DNA of 64,000 nucleotides from Polynucleobacter sp. 86C-FISCH (GCF_018882415.1 NZ_JACVOL010000001.1:332156-396155), one strand, 5' to 3'. Positions 33,170 through 41,408 are shown, numbered from the stretch's first letter. The notes: generated by a model from the letters alone, not told the origin. Program-made: numbers and translations.

Positions 33170-33474
33170 GCCTAACTCCTTAGGATGCGTCTCAAACACA
33201 TCCGCCTTTTCAAAAGGGGTGGATGCGGCCGTGCGAGGCTGCACACCAAACAAGAGGTTTGGCGGGGACTTCTCCCCCTCGCACGGCGCACCCATAGAGG
33301 TTTGCTATGACTTGGACAAAAATTGCCCAGATTTTTAGATGTGCAGCATCGTCATGCAGGGCGACAGAGGGGTGATAAGTCCCTTCTTCGGAAGCGATCC
33401 TAGTCGCCCGCATATCCTTAATGCGCAAGACGTTCACCCCAACGCTGAAAACTGCCTCAATAAATCGAAAATGC
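33170..33474 (-). promoter_or_regulatory. Structured leader of the replication operon
   Basis: GCCGTGCGAGG (33228-33238) and CCTCGCACGGC (33277-33287) are perfect 11-bp complements. Nested between them is CCAAAC-aagag-GTTTGG. A further CCTTTT/AAAAGG hairpin lies near 33206-33216. Repeated element copy 7 (minus strand GGTGAACGTCTTGCGCAT, 33421-33438) sits at the upstream end. An ORF across this stretch (33210-33485) has no supporting signal. Such nested stems upstream of a rep operon suggest RNA-level copy control. Confidence 0.5.
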
Positions 33475-33687
33475 CTATTCATCAAGATCTACACCCATTG
33501 GCAAGATGTGCCATGACCTTCTGACATACGAAGATTGACCATCTTTTGAATCAATATTTTTGGCGCTGGCAGATAACGCCCACGAATGGGCATCCATTGC
33601 GCTCAAAATCGCATCACATGTCGATGGAAAAACCCCTGTGAAGGTCTGTTTTTGATTTAACCCTGTTACGGTGACTTGAACTTTCAT
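33475..33687 (-). CDS. Hypothetical 70-residue protein
   Basis: GGGGGCTTGGC precedes the ATG at 33687, a good ribosome site. The product MKVQVTVTGLNQKQTFTGVF starts like a small beta-rich domain and ends SWHILPMGVDLDE. I do not recognise it. It lies alone between the replication leader and the regulatory genes. Confidence 0.5.
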   Translation of the reverse strand: MKVQVTVTGLNQKQTFTGVFPSTCDAILSAMDAHSWALSASAKNIDSKDGQSSYVRRSWHILPMGVDLDE

Positions 33688-33845
33688 GCCAAGCCCCCTT
33701 CCACGGCTAAATTAGGGTTTATTACGCTCGTTGAAGTAGCCATAGTTTCCTTTTGTGCAAAAAAAATTTGCAAAGAGAAACTACGAGCTGTAGAATTTCT
33801 ATTAACCAGTCCAAGGTTATTTGCTTTTCTTTAGCTCGCAGTACC

Positions 33846-33867
33846 AAAACCCGCCCATGCGGGTTTT
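33846..33867. terminator. Bidirectional hairpin terminator
   Basis: AAAACCCGC-CCAT-GCGGGTTTT, followed on the plus strand by GTTCTTTTG. It is 25 nt past the stop of the 33892 gene on the minus strand and probably ends that transcript. Confidence 0.6.
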
Positions 33868-33891
33868 GTTCTTTTGCAAAGTGGTAATAAT

Positions 33892-34386
33892 TCATTTCAA
33901 GCCCTTAAGGCCTTGAAATTTCTTTGAGATGCGCTTAAAAACAGTGGTTTTACCAATGCCGGTAAATTCACTTATCGCCGCATACGAAGCGCCTGAAAAC
34001 CACAGCATTTCTTCTAATGTCATCGCTGCAGTGAATTGCGTTGAATCAGGAAGGTAGTGCCCTGTTTTTAATTTTTCATCTTCCAAAAGTTTTTCCAGGG
34101 GGTTTGAACCTTCATCCTCCATGATTTCCATTAAATGGTCTGTTGCTTCATTAGCCTCCTGATGCGCATGAAAATGCTCATGGTCTGCTAGCCCCCACAA
34201 ACAGCCCATGATGTATTGCTTTGGAGTGCCTTTTTGTTCGTTATAAGTGCTTTGACCAGTAGCCATTGACCAGCACAGCAGTCTGGCCTCCTGGCGCACA
34301 TCATCAATATCCATTCGGGCTTTACGTGCCACCCTGGCCAAATCGGTTTGGGTTAGTAATTTATAAAGTTCGGAGTATTGCTTCAT
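33892..34386 (-). CDS. Sigma-factor-like DNA-binding protein
   Basis: This 164-residue protein has a region 2-like stretch (RMDIDDVRQEARLLCWSMAT). The C-terminal helix-turn-helix (YAAISEFTGIGKTTVFKRIS) is similar to sigma region 4. It overlaps the previous gene by ATGA, so both are read from the switch promoter. It may activate the transfer genes by steering RNA polymerase; the role is inference. Confidence 0.55.
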   Translation of the reverse strand: MKQYSELYKLLTQTDLARVARKARMDIDDVRQEARLLCWSMATGQSTYNEQKGTPKQYIMGCLWGLADHEHFHAHQEANEATDHLMEIMEDEGSNPLEKLLEDEKLKTGHYLPDSTQFTAAMTLEEMLWFSGASYAAISEFTGIGKTTVFKRISKKFQGLKGLK

Positions 34387-34826
34387 GCGGAAGTGCCCGA
34401 AGGATGAGCTCGCAACTTAAGACACATCACCTCACTGATCAGGATATTAAAAGGCGTTGTATTGAAAACTTGGGTTCGTAAATCAGGGGGTAATAACAAG
34501 AACGCATAAATGGCATGATCGTCCTCAAAACGACCGCAATTTTTAAGCAGCGGATGCATTGACTTAAGATCGTCTGGCAAGTCGTCCAAACAAACAATTC
34601 GCGTTTGACGTGGTAAGTCCGGCCAATACTCCAGCCAATCATTCGGCCTTAGGTCTTGGCGTGTGATGGCACCACCGGTAATTTGCTCAATTTTGGCGCA
34701 ATACTTGGGGGGCACCATGCCTGTTCTTGCCTTCCAATTGGCAATAGTGCTTGGAACAACTTTTAGCTTGCTGGCCAACGCCCCCGCATTGCCGACGTAT
34801 TCGATTGCTTTATTTAAAGGATCCAT
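34383..34826 (-). CDS. YdaS/Cro-like helix-turn-helix regulator
   Basis: MDPLNKAIEYVGNAGALASK and KVVPSTIANWKARTGMVPPK match the YdaS/Cro-like family found opposite CI-type repressors. The frame opens at 34838, within an operator-like dyad; ATG 34826 gives the family's usual start, but neither has a clear ribosome site. It is divergent from the XRE repressor at 34901 and forms the other half of a lambda-like switch. It is coupled to the sigma-like gene. Confidence 0.72.
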   Translation of the reverse strand: MDPLNKAIEYVGNAGALASKLKVVPSTIANWKARTGMVPPKYCAKIEQITGGAITRQDLRPNDWLEYWPDLPRQTRIVCLDDLPDDLKSMHPLLKNCGRFEDDHAIYAFLLLPPDLRTQVFNTTPFNILISEVMCLKLRAHPSGTSA

Positions 34827-34829
34827 AAA

Positions 34830-34905
34830 TGTGATCATATATCACATTCGTGATTGTTAGCAACACCTTTGTGATAGTTATTTGATTAAAAATCACAACT
34901 GTGAA
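34830..34905. promoter_or_regulatory. Divergent switch promoter with TCACNNNNGTGA operators
   Basis: ATCACATTCGTGAT (34841-34854) and ATCACAACTGTGAA (34892-34905) share the core TCAC-N4-GTGA. A TGTGAT/ATCACA dyad spans 34830-34846 and a weaker copy lies near 34862-34875. They occupy the 75-bp space between the two divergent regulators and overlap both start regions, as expected for repressor control. Confidence 0.72.
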
Positions 34906-35308
34906 TACTATCGGCTCCCGTATCGCACAAAGGCGCAATGAACTCGGTCTCTCTCAAAAGGAGCTCGCGACAGCTGCTGGCCTTAAATCCAGCGGGGCAA
35001 TTGGTAACTATGAATCAATGCAGCGTGGCGCTCCTAGGAATCTTTTAAAGCTTGCTAAGGCACTACAAGTACAAGCTGAGTGGCTTGAGACTGGTAAGGG
35101 TCTAAAAGAATTGCAAAAGGAACGCACCACCGCCTCTGGTCTTGAGCCAATTGACCTAGAGCTGTTAATGCAGTTTCACAAAATTACTCACGACAGCACC
35201 AAATACAAAATAATTGGTTATGTTGAAGCAATAGCTGAAAAACAAAAAAATATGTCAGATCATCGACTTCACGCAAATACCAAAAAAGCAGCGCTCAACA
35301 AAGGCTAA
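34901..35308 (+). CDS. XRE/CI-type repressor
   Basis: This 135-residue protein starts at GTG 34901, inside an operator. The helix-turn-helix RIAQRRNELGLSQKELATAA-GLKSSGAIGNYE lies at residues 7-40. LLKLAKALQVQAEWLETGKG is typical of Cro/CI proteins. The short C-terminal part has no LexA-type protease domain, so induction by self-cleavage is unlikely. It probably represses the YdaS operon, itself and the DUF4224-integrase operon through the shared operators. Confidence 0.8.
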   Translation: MNTIGSRIAQRRNELGLSQKELATAAGLKSSGAIGNYESMQRGAPRNLLKLAKALQVQAEWLETGKGLKELQKERTTASGLEPIDLELLMQFHKITHDSTKYKIIGYVEAIAEKQKNMSDHRLHANTKKAALNKG

Positions 35309-35414
35309 GGCCGCTCAGTCTGCAGAAATTATTTTGTTCAGACCACGCTCAAGTTAATAATCAATCAGCCGCTTTACAAGTAGGTAAATTAGAACAATTC
35401 GTTTCAATTATTTA

Positions 35415-35451
35415 ATATCACGATTGTGAATTAGATTCACAATCGTGATAT
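35415..35451. promoter_or_regulatory. Perfect double operator upstream of the integrase operon
   Basis: ATATCACGATTGTGAA and TTCACAATCGTGATAT are exact complements separated by TTAGA. Each arm is itself a TCAC-N4-GTGA operator like those at 34841 and 34892. It sits 25 bp before the DUF4224 start, so the repressor at 34901 very probably controls integration and excision. Confidence 0.78.
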
Positions 35452-35476
35452 ATTTCATTACCGAGAAAGTAATGAG

Positions 35477-35743
35477 ATGACAAGTGCATACCTACACCAA
35501 GAAGAAATAGATGAGATGTGTGAACCCCTGAGGAATGGGGCTGCGCAAATTCGTTACCTGCGCGCGCAAGGCTTTACCGTTCTCGTAAAGCCAAGCGGCA
35601 AACCGTTAATGCTGCGCGCGCATAGGGATGAGGTTTTGCGGGGCATTAATACAGCCACCCTACAAAAAGATTCTATGAGCGAAGTCTGCAGTGCCAACAC
35701 CACCAATCGAGAGGCTTTAATTTTGGCCTTTAGAAAGGCATAA
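35477..35743 (+). CDS. DUF4224 protein, integrase-associated
   Basis: This 88-residue protein has YLHQEEIDEMCEPLRNGAAQ and IRYLRAQGFTVLVKPSGKPL, the pattern of DUF4224. Such proteins regularly precede tyrosine integrases and may act as excision or directionality factors. It ends 1 nt before the integrase start. Its promoter carries the double operator. Confidence 0.72.
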   Translation: MTSAYLHQEEIDEMCEPLRNGAAQIRYLRAQGFTVLVKPSGKPLMLRAHRDEVLRGINTATLQKDSMSEVCSANTTNREALILAFRKA

Positions 35744-35744
35744 A

Positions 35745-36863
35745 ATGGGGGCCATGGGACGCAAAAGGAAAAATGACAACGGCTTAGAACCCCGTGTTTA
35801 TCAAAAGCATGGGCAGTTTTACTATGCGCATAGGGATGGCAAGTGGGAAGCTCTTGGCAAAGATAAAGAAATTGCCAACCGCAAAGGCCGCCACTATAAC
35901 GATCCGGAAAACTTATTTGGGACTCTCGTTTATTGGCTAGATCAATTTCTAATTGACTGTGAAGCGCGAGCTACTTCAAAAAAACTAGCGGCCAGGACAG
36001 TGCTTGATTACAGAAATGCCATCGTTGGCACAGAAAAAAAGCCCGGCGCTTTACGCCTATTTTTCGCACCACCTCTTGCTCCACAAGATTTAACGCCGCA
36101 GATGGTGCAAGATTTTTTAGAGGTTAATGAACAACTAGGACGTGGCCAACGTGGCAACAAAGAGAAAGCTGCCCTCTCTTCATGCATATCTTGGCTAATT
36201 CGCACCGGCAAGGTACCGGGTCTTCTCATCAACCCTTGTATGCGTGCCAGCGGCGTTAAGAAAAATCCTGGCACAGCACGCGATAGATATGTTACTCATG
36301 CTGAATATTCAGAGGTGTTTGCATTAGCAGCGCCAAATGTAAAGCTATTAATGCAGTTAACCTATAGGACCTTGCAGCGGCCTGAAAGTGACATCATTTT
36401 ATGGGAACGGTCCAATTTAGTAAGCGATGGAACTGAACTGCAGTTCATACAAAATAAGACCGGCAAGAAAATGAAGATCGCTCTAGACGACGATCTTATT
36501 GAGCTACTTAAAATCAAGCAATCAAGAAAAGTGGTGTATTTGAAAGAGCCTCTAATTCAAAAGGGCGATGGAACTGCTTACACTTATTCTGGTCTCACGA
36601 GCATGCTTTTACGCTACATCAAAAAAGCCAATGAGGCTCGGGCGGCGCAAGGCATTCCCCCAATGCTGTCGTTTGGATTTCGCGATCTAAAAGGCAAAGG
36701 CGCTACTGATATGTGGCTTGATGGCACCCCCATCGAAACCATTCAACACCTCTGCGGCCACTCAAACAAATCCACTACAGAGATCTATGTGAAGCAGCGC
36801 TGGAAAGAAGCTGTTGATACAAACAAAGTCAAAATCTCAAATGGAGTTTCTAAAGAGACTTAA
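35745..36863 (+). CDS. int: Tyrosine integrase of the conjugative element
   Basis: This 372-residue integrase has an N-terminal arm-binding region (YQKHGQFYYAHRDGKWEALG) and a core-binding domain. The catalytic domain contains QLTYRTLQRPESDIILWERS (Arg), FGFRDLKGKGATD (Arg) and HLCGHSNKSTTEIYVKQRW (His and Tyr). The usual HxLR is FRDLK, a known variant in this group of integrases. It lies 615 bp from att copy R1. It probably integrates the element into the 3' end of a tRNA-Lys gene. Confidence 0.88.
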   Translation: MGAMGRKRKNDNGLEPRVYQKHGQFYYAHRDGKWEALGKDKEIANRKGRHYNDPENLFGTLVYWLDQFLIDCEARATSKKLAARTVLDYRNAIVGTEKKPGALRLFFAPPLAPQDLTPQMVQDFLEVNEQLGRGQRGNKEKAALSSCISWLIRTGKVPGLLINPCMRASGVKKNPGTARDRYVTHAEYSEVFALAAPNVKLLMQLTYRTLQRPESDIILWERSNLVSDGTELQFIQNKTGKKMKIALDDDLIELLKIKQSRKVVYLKEPLIQKGDGTAYTYSGLTSMLLRYIKKANEARAAQGIPPMLSFGFRDLKGKGATDMWLDGTPIETIQHLCGHSNKSTTEIYVKQRWKEAVDTNKVKISNGVSKET

Positions 36864-36869
36864 ACTACC

Positions 36870-37355
36870 ATGTCTTTAAAACAGTTTTGCAGATTACATT
36901 TCCTAGAATTTTTTATTTGCGGCGTAGTTGGCGCCTATTTACGCTACTCACGACTTGATCACAAGATCGATTACTTTGGGGTACTAAATTATGGAATTTC
37001 TGAAGACGCCATTTGCAACATCGAACACTTGTTAGCCGGAATCGGGCTTAGTGCAATTTCAGTAGTGTTCATGCTAGTGTTCTACGTTTTATATCTTGGC
37101 CTTATAAGACTAGCTCAAGCAGGCAACATAATCCCATTGCTTGGTATGCTCGGAATGCTCTCCTGCATTGTTGGTGCAGTTTTCTGGGAGTTCCCAATCA
37201 CGCCACATACCAATCTGGGCAATCAAATTGTCTATGATGTATCCGGAGTGGTCATCCACTGTTTAATCTGGATGCGGAGCTACAAAAATGGTGGCGCCAT
37301 AACAACCCAAGAATTGAAAAATTACGTGTCTTCAAAAATGTCTAATATCCAGTAG
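36870..37355 (+). CDS. Hypothetical inner-membrane protein
   Basis: The 161-residue product has about four hydrophobic segments (for example LHFLEFFICGVVGAYL, AISVVFMLVFYVLYLGLIRL and LLGMLGMLSCIVGAVF). I do not recognise the family. It begins 6 nt after the integrase, so it is probably co-transcribed. A strong terminator follows. It is the last gene before att R1. Confidence 0.55.
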   Translation: MSLKQFCRLHFLEFFICGVVGAYLRYSRLDHKIDYFGVLNYGISEDAICNIEHLLAGIGLSAISVVFMLVFYVLYLGLIRLAQAGNIIPLLGMLGMLSCIVGAVFWEFPITPHTNLGNQIVYDVSGVVIHCLIWMRSYKNGGAITTQELKNYVSSKMSNIQ

Positions 37356-37366
37356 TTTGAGAGCAA

Positions 37367-37390
37367 AAAACCCCTTTCAGAAGGGGTTTT
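37367..37390 (+). terminator. Rho-independent terminator after the integrase operon
   Basis: AAAACCCCTT-tcag-AAGGGGTTTT, a perfect 10-bp stem starting 11 nt after the stop at 37355. Confidence 0.8.
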
Positions 37391-37477
37391 AAAGAAGTTT
37401 TTCCGGGAAATATATTAGACAATTACTACAAGACAATTCAATGCCTATATGGCCCTGCGGTCCATTCGGTCACCGCC

Positions 37478-37522
37478 CTTTTAATCCGTTGGTCGCGAGT
37501 TCGAATCTCGCCCGACCCACCA
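37478..37522 (+). repeat. att copy R1: 3' half of tRNA-Lys
   Basis: These 45 bp run from the anticodon loop (CTTTTAATCC, anticodon TTT) through the T arm GCGAG-ttcgaat-CTCGC to CCACCA. The 5' half of a tRNA is absent: the base-pairing partner GGGTCGG is not upstream. It is identical over 45 bp to 43889-43933. It marks the right end of the conjugative element and the left end of the next one. Confidence 0.85.
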
Positions 37523-37535
37523 TAGCATAAGGCGA

Positions 37536-37562
37536 AGCGCACGAAAGTGCGCTTTTTCTTTT
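37536..37562 (+). terminator. Terminator following att R1
   Basis: AGCGCAC-gaaa-GTGCGCT followed by TTTTCTTTT, placed 13 bp after the CCA, as for a tRNA transcript. Confidence 0.75.
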
Positions 37563-37634
37563 ACTACACACCGCTTACACACCTATTGCCCATTTTTGCT
37601 CGCCCCTGTAAGCTAAAGGCTTAGCGAGCGATAA

Positions 37635-39023
37635 ATGACCACGCAGAAGCCCACCACACATACCCTCATCCCAAGACAGCTGGTCGTTTACAAGCGCGAC
37701 CGTAGTGCTATTTGGCAATGTAGATTTAATGTAGATGGTCGCTGGCAAAGGACAAGCACAGGCGAGCGTGACTTAGAGACAGCAAAGGCAAAGGCACACG
37801 ACATCTTAGTAGAAGCCAATGTACGCAAGAAACTAAACACGGCACCAATCACAAGACGCTTTAAGGATATTGCGAACGCCGTCGTACGCAAACTTAAGGA
37901 TGAGATGAAGATAGGCAAAGCAAAGCCTATCTACAAAGACTACATAACAGCAATAGATACCTACTTAATTCCAGTACTGGGCAAGTACGCTGTAAACAAC
38001 ATTACATACGAAGCGTTGGAAGAGTTAGATAGAAGACGAACTAAGCGTATGGGCAAAGCGCCCACCCGTAGCACGCAACTAACTCACAATGCCGCACTCA
38101 AGCTGATATTTGACGAAGCTGTTTACAAAGGCTTTATGGTTGAATTGAATAGACCAAAGCTGATAGCTAAAGGCAAGGCAAGTGAGAGGCGTATCGAGTT
38201 TGGCTTAGATGAAACTCGCGCACTCAAGAGCAACTTTGACGGATGGATAGAAGCTGGCAAGGCTGATAGCAAGGATTTAAGGCAGTTGCTTAAGGACTAT
38301 GTAATGGTCCTGCTAGACACAGGCGCACGCCCTGGCAAGGAGCTATTGGACTTGCGCTGGACACAAATAGAAATCAAAAAATATCCAATAGTCAAAAAGA
38401 CTGGCGTCATTGAACCGCCAAGCGAATTCAGCGATACAGGCGAAGAAATCACAATCCTTAACTTAAATAGGACTGCTGTCATCAATATCCAAGCTGGCAA
38501 AACTGGCTCACGCTTAGCGATAGGAAGACTACCAACAGTTAAAGCATTAGAAGACATAGCACAGCGCAACTATGGCAAAACATTAAGTAAGCTACTAAAG
38601 GAGCAATGTAAGGACTACATATTCACTTACAAGGAGTTCGTAAGTAAGAGACAACATAAACCAAGTCGCAAAGCTAAGTTAGTCCGCCCTACCAGCTTCT
38701 CTAAACTATTTGACACTTACCTTAAAGAGCACAATCTACAAACTGACCCTGTAAGCAACAAGAAACGGGTGCTGTACAGCCTACGCCATACCTATGCCAC
38801 CCTTGCGCTTACTAATGACAATGTTCCTATCCATACCTTAGCCAAGCAGATGGGTACAAGCACAACGATGATTGAAAAACACTACAGCCATCTTGACTCC
38901 GTTAAGGCTGTCCATCAACTGCGAGGAGACGAAAGCAGGCAGCTAATAGATATGGAGCTGGATAAGGAAGTCAAAAAACGCTACAGCTACAAGCAACCTA
39001 CAAAGAAAAAGAAAGCAGACTAA
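37635..39023 (+). CDS. int: Tyrosine integrase of the 6.4-kb element
   Basis: This 462-residue integrase starts 112 bp after R1. The N-terminal region (RQLVVYKRDRSAIWQCRFNV) binds arm sites. The catalytic Arg is in LLDTGARPGKELLDLRW, then YSLRHTYATLAL and QMGTSTTMIEKHYSHLD (Tyr). The His-box position reads QMGTSTT, with no His, as in several integrases. The position inside identical 45-bp repeats shows it inserts at the same tRNA-Lys 3' end as the larger element, although the two integrases are different. Confidence 0.88.
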   Translation: MTTQKPTTHTLIPRQLVVYKRDRSAIWQCRFNVDGRWQRTSTGERDLETAKAKAHDILVEANVRKKLNTAPITRRFKDIANAVVRKLKDEMKIGKAKPIYKDYITAIDTYLIPVLGKYAVNNITYEALEELDRRRTKRMGKAPTRSTQLTHNAALKLIFDEAVYKGFMVELNRPKLIAKGKASERRIEFGLDETRALKSNFDGWIEAGKADSKDLRQLLKDYVMVLLDTGARPGKELLDLRWTQIEIKKYPIVKKTGVIEPPSEFSDTGEEITILNLNRTAVINIQAGKTGSRLAIGRLPTVKALEDIAQRNYGKTLSKLLKEQCKDYIFTYKEFVSKRQHKPSRKAKLVRPTSFSKLFDTYLKEHNLQTDPVSNKKRVLYSLRHTYATLALTNDNVPIHTLAKQMGTSTTMIEKHYSHLDSVKAVHQLRGDESRQLIDMELDKEVKKRYSYKQPTKKKKAD

Positions 39024-39193
39024 GACTGGAGAGCTTTACTGAGCTGTTGTTGTCCTTGTGTAATCTTTTCTCTTGCTTTAGTAGCCTTAATTGTTTTATT
39101 TAGATTATCTTTTTGCCGCTTTAAGGCATCTAAACGAGCTTTTTCAGGGGGTACGGGGGGTATGTTTTTTACCTCAACCTCTTTTATCAACAT
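39020..39193 (-). CDS. Small coiled-coil-like protein of 57 residues
   Basis: The product MLIKEVEVKNIPPVPPEKAR followed by a Lys/Gln-rich helix (LDALKRQKDNLNKTIKATKA) is highly charged. It is convergent with the integrase, its stop overlapping the end of that gene. GAAGGGG lies close to the ATG. It may be a real accessory gene of the element or a chance ORF; nothing else supports it. Confidence 0.4.
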   Translation of the reverse strand: MLIKEVEVKNIPPVPPEKARLDALKRQKDNLNKTIKATKAREKITQGQQQLSKALQS

Positions 39194-39225
39194 ACCCCTT
39201 CTCTTTCCGCGCTTTAATTTTTTAA

Positions 39226-39669
39226 CTATTTTCCAAAAGCAGCCTTGGTAGCTTCGCTTACCTCTGTAATAGCATCGTCTAATTCGCCATTTAATACAGC
39301 TACCTTAATTGACTTAAGCGTATTTATTAGCTCGTCACCTGTAGCAAGCTCAATAGCATTTGCGCCCTTTTTATTTAATGGAAGTGTTTTAGCGCCGTAC
39401 TTAATTGCTAAATTGATTTTGCCAGAGTCATTTATCCAAAACCACTCTTTTACTCGCTTAGCGACTTCTACAGTCTTTCTTTCACCTGTCTGCTTGTTGG
39501 CAAATGTTTTGAGTTTTTTTGGTGCGTAAGTATTGCCAGCCTTTTGCGCTTCGCATAATTCAATTTGCTCGTGTAGTCTTTTTACCAATTTATTGCGACG
39601 CTGAACAACTGGCGATACGGTAGTGTATTTTTTACTGACAACCAACTTTAGACTGTTTAGTGCGCTCAT
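39226..39669 (-). CDS. DUF6641-like hypothetical protein
   Basis: This 147-residue basic protein has SPVVQRRNKLVKRLHEQIEL, NKQTGERKTVEVAKRVKEWF and INLAIKYGAKTLPLNKKGAN. These match my recollection of the DUF6641 family seen on small integrative elements. Its function is unknown. TTTAATTCTCC in the plus strand gives a good minus-strand GGAGAATTAA before the ATG. Confidence 0.65.
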   Translation of the reverse strand: MSALNSLKLVVSKKYTTVSPVVQRRNKLVKRLHEQIELCEAQKAGNTYAPKKLKTFANKQTGERKTVEVAKRVKEWFWINDSGKINLAIKYGAKTLPLNKKGANAIELATGDELINTLKSIKVAVLNGELDDAITEVSEATKAAFGK

Positions 39670-40054
39670 TTAATTCTCCTTTAATGTAATAAGCACACTT
39701 AAGTTATTGTCTATTTCGCGGTCTGGACAACCTTTATTTGCCTATGGAGCTCTAAGTAAACCTATTTTTATCGCACATACAAAATTAAATATTAGGTATT
39801 GGTAGGTGCCAATTACTTCAAAACCCTCTTCTCTCGTCACTGCGCATAGTGTTCCTGTCAAAGCGCCGTCAAAAAGCACTCAAAAACACACTACAAACAC
39901 TCAAATATGGGTATCGCATAGCAACACAGCAACTCAGCAAAAAACAGCTTATTTTGCTTAATATTTAGGCGCTTGTAAGTACCTGATTTTATTAAATAAA
40001 TCTAATAAATTCGCATAAATTTGCTGCTTTATTAGATATTACATAAATACAGGT
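39670..40054. other. AT-rich gene-free stretch upstream of the HUH Rep gene
   Basis: No gene is visible. It must hold the divergent promoters of the DUF6641-like gene and the rep gene. TCTAATAAA (40001-40009) and TTTATTAGA (40028-40036) are perfect complements close to the rep start. CACTCAAA occurs twice near 39876-39903. A replication origin for the Rep protein could lie here; this is a guess from location. Confidence 0.35.
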
Positions 40055-40576
40055 ATGAAATTAGCTCAAATCCGTCAAAAAACAGCATTTAATCCAAATG
40101 CCCTACCTACTCAAAAAGTAGCTACACGCGATTGGTTGCGCAGCATACACAAAAACTATCCAGTAGCACTAACGCTTACGCTTAAACAAGTAATAGAGGT
40201 CAAAAGTAATAAAGGCTCTTATTACAAAAAGATTGATAAAGAGGAGTGTAGGCAAATTGCTAAACGATTTACACAAAAATTAAATCAACAAATATTTGGA
40301 AATAGCGCAAAGCGATACGGAAAAGGATTGAAGTACTTAATCGTAGTTGAGGGTGAGCGTAGCTGTAAGAACTTACATTTACATATGGCAATTGGTGAGA
40401 TACCTAGTCACATTAAATGGAATGAGATTAAGGGATTGGTGGATAACGCTAAGACTAAGGTAGTAGGTATTGATAAGGAAAGCGAAGTAAGCATTGCTGA
40501 CAGTGGATGGATGGACTATTTAACTAAGGAGTTAGGTAGAGCAGACACGGATAATGTTTTATGGGATTTAGCGTAA
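40055..40576 (+). CDS. HUH-superfamily replication initiator-like protein
   Basis: This 173-residue protein has the HUH metal motif in NLHLHMAIGEIP and a candidate catalytic tyrosine in GWMDYLTKELGR (YxxK). An upstream strand (LTLTLKQVIEV) matches the first conserved motif. This is the layout of small rolling-circle-type Rep proteins and related nickases. It lacks a helicase domain. In a 6.4-kb element with its own integrase it may allow replication after excision, or mobilisation. An alternative is a transposition-type nickase. Confidence 0.68.
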   Translation: MKLAQIRQKTAFNPNALPTQKVATRDWLRSIHKNYPVALTLTLKQVIEVKSNKGSYYKKIDKEECRQIAKRFTQKLNQQIFGNSAKRYGKGLKYLIVVEGERSCKNLHLHMAIGEIPSHIKWNEIKGLVDNAKTKVVGIDKESEVSIADSGWMDYLTKELGRADTDNVLWDLA

Positions 40577-40712
40577 TACAGCATTACTGACTTAAGTTGT
40601 CTATTGCTGAAACTAATTGAAGCTGTGTGAAGCTTTAATTGGCGAAGCTTTATCTTCTCAAACATAACTTAAAGTAATAAAATGAATACTTACAAGGTTA
40701 CTTACACAGCAA

Positions 40713-41222
40713 ATGAACTCGAAACCAAATATCCAAAATATTTTTGTATGCCCAAAGGCGGCAATACCAATGACAAAAAAGTTAAAGGTCAAGGTCATTG
40801 CCAACGAAGGAATTGATGGCGATAGATACTCTTCTTATGTAGGCACTTTCTCAAATACAAATAAAGGGAAGGTTCGAGACATAACTTTAATTACAAGGAT
40901 GGGTATTGATACAGCAAACCATTTTTTAAGCGCGAAGAATTTACAAAGCTTTTTAGATGAAGAAACGAGAAGAAATATCGTTATTAGCGAAATAGCCCCT
41001 GAAGAGCTGAATAATTTAGTTGGTCAAACATTTTATCTAGGGAGCATAAGGCTTAGGGGAACAGAGCTTTGTGACCCCTGTAGTCACCCCTCAAAACTTA
41101 CAGGTAAAGATGAGTTTAAGAGTGCTTTTACTGGAAGAGGTGGAATAAGAGCCCAAGTGCTAGATACGGGTGAAATTAGCGTGGGTGATTTCTTATCCAT
41201 AATTAGTCCAATTCCATATTAA
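40713..41222 (+). CDS. MOSC-domain protein
   Basis: This 169-residue protein has ANEGIDGDRYSSYVG, ITLITRMGIDTANHF, RRNIVISEIAPEEL, GTELCDPCSHPSKLTG and GRGGIRAQVLDTGEISVGDF, the typical order of MOSC motifs. The cysteines in LCDPC are likely catalytic. Stand-alone MOSC proteins often detoxify N-hydroxylated bases or move sulfur to molybdenum cofactor enzymes. It is probable cargo of the small element. Confidence 0.85.
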   Translation: MNSKPNIQNIFVCPKAAIPMTKKLKVKVIANEGIDGDRYSSYVGTFSNTNKGKVRDITLITRMGIDTANHFLSAKNLQSFLDEETRRNIVISEIAPEELNNLVGQTFYLGSIRLRGTELCDPCSHPSKLTGKDEFKSAFTGRGGIRAQVLDTGEISVGDFLSIISPIPY

Positions 41223-41408
41223 TTAGACTAAATACCAATACATAAGCTTTCGTATGAATCCTTATGGATGCTGGCTTAGAGGGTGTAACCAGCTGAAATC
41301 ATTAAGGAAAATCATTTGCCGCATAAAGACGAAAAAACGGTAGGAATTTTAGACATAAGAAAACACAATTTAGACATAGCAAAACTTTATTTAGATGGGA
41401 AATACGCT

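Noticed and set aside
33210..33485. A 91-residue ORF in the replication leader
   Set aside because: It reads through the perfect 11-bp inverted repeat and the regulatory element, whose translation (NVLRIKDM) recurs at other copies as an artefact.
37440..37522. A complete tRNA-Lys gene at R1
   Set aside because: The 3' half is perfect, but the needed 5' acceptor strand (GGGTCGG) and D arm are absent upstream, so it is only an att fragment.
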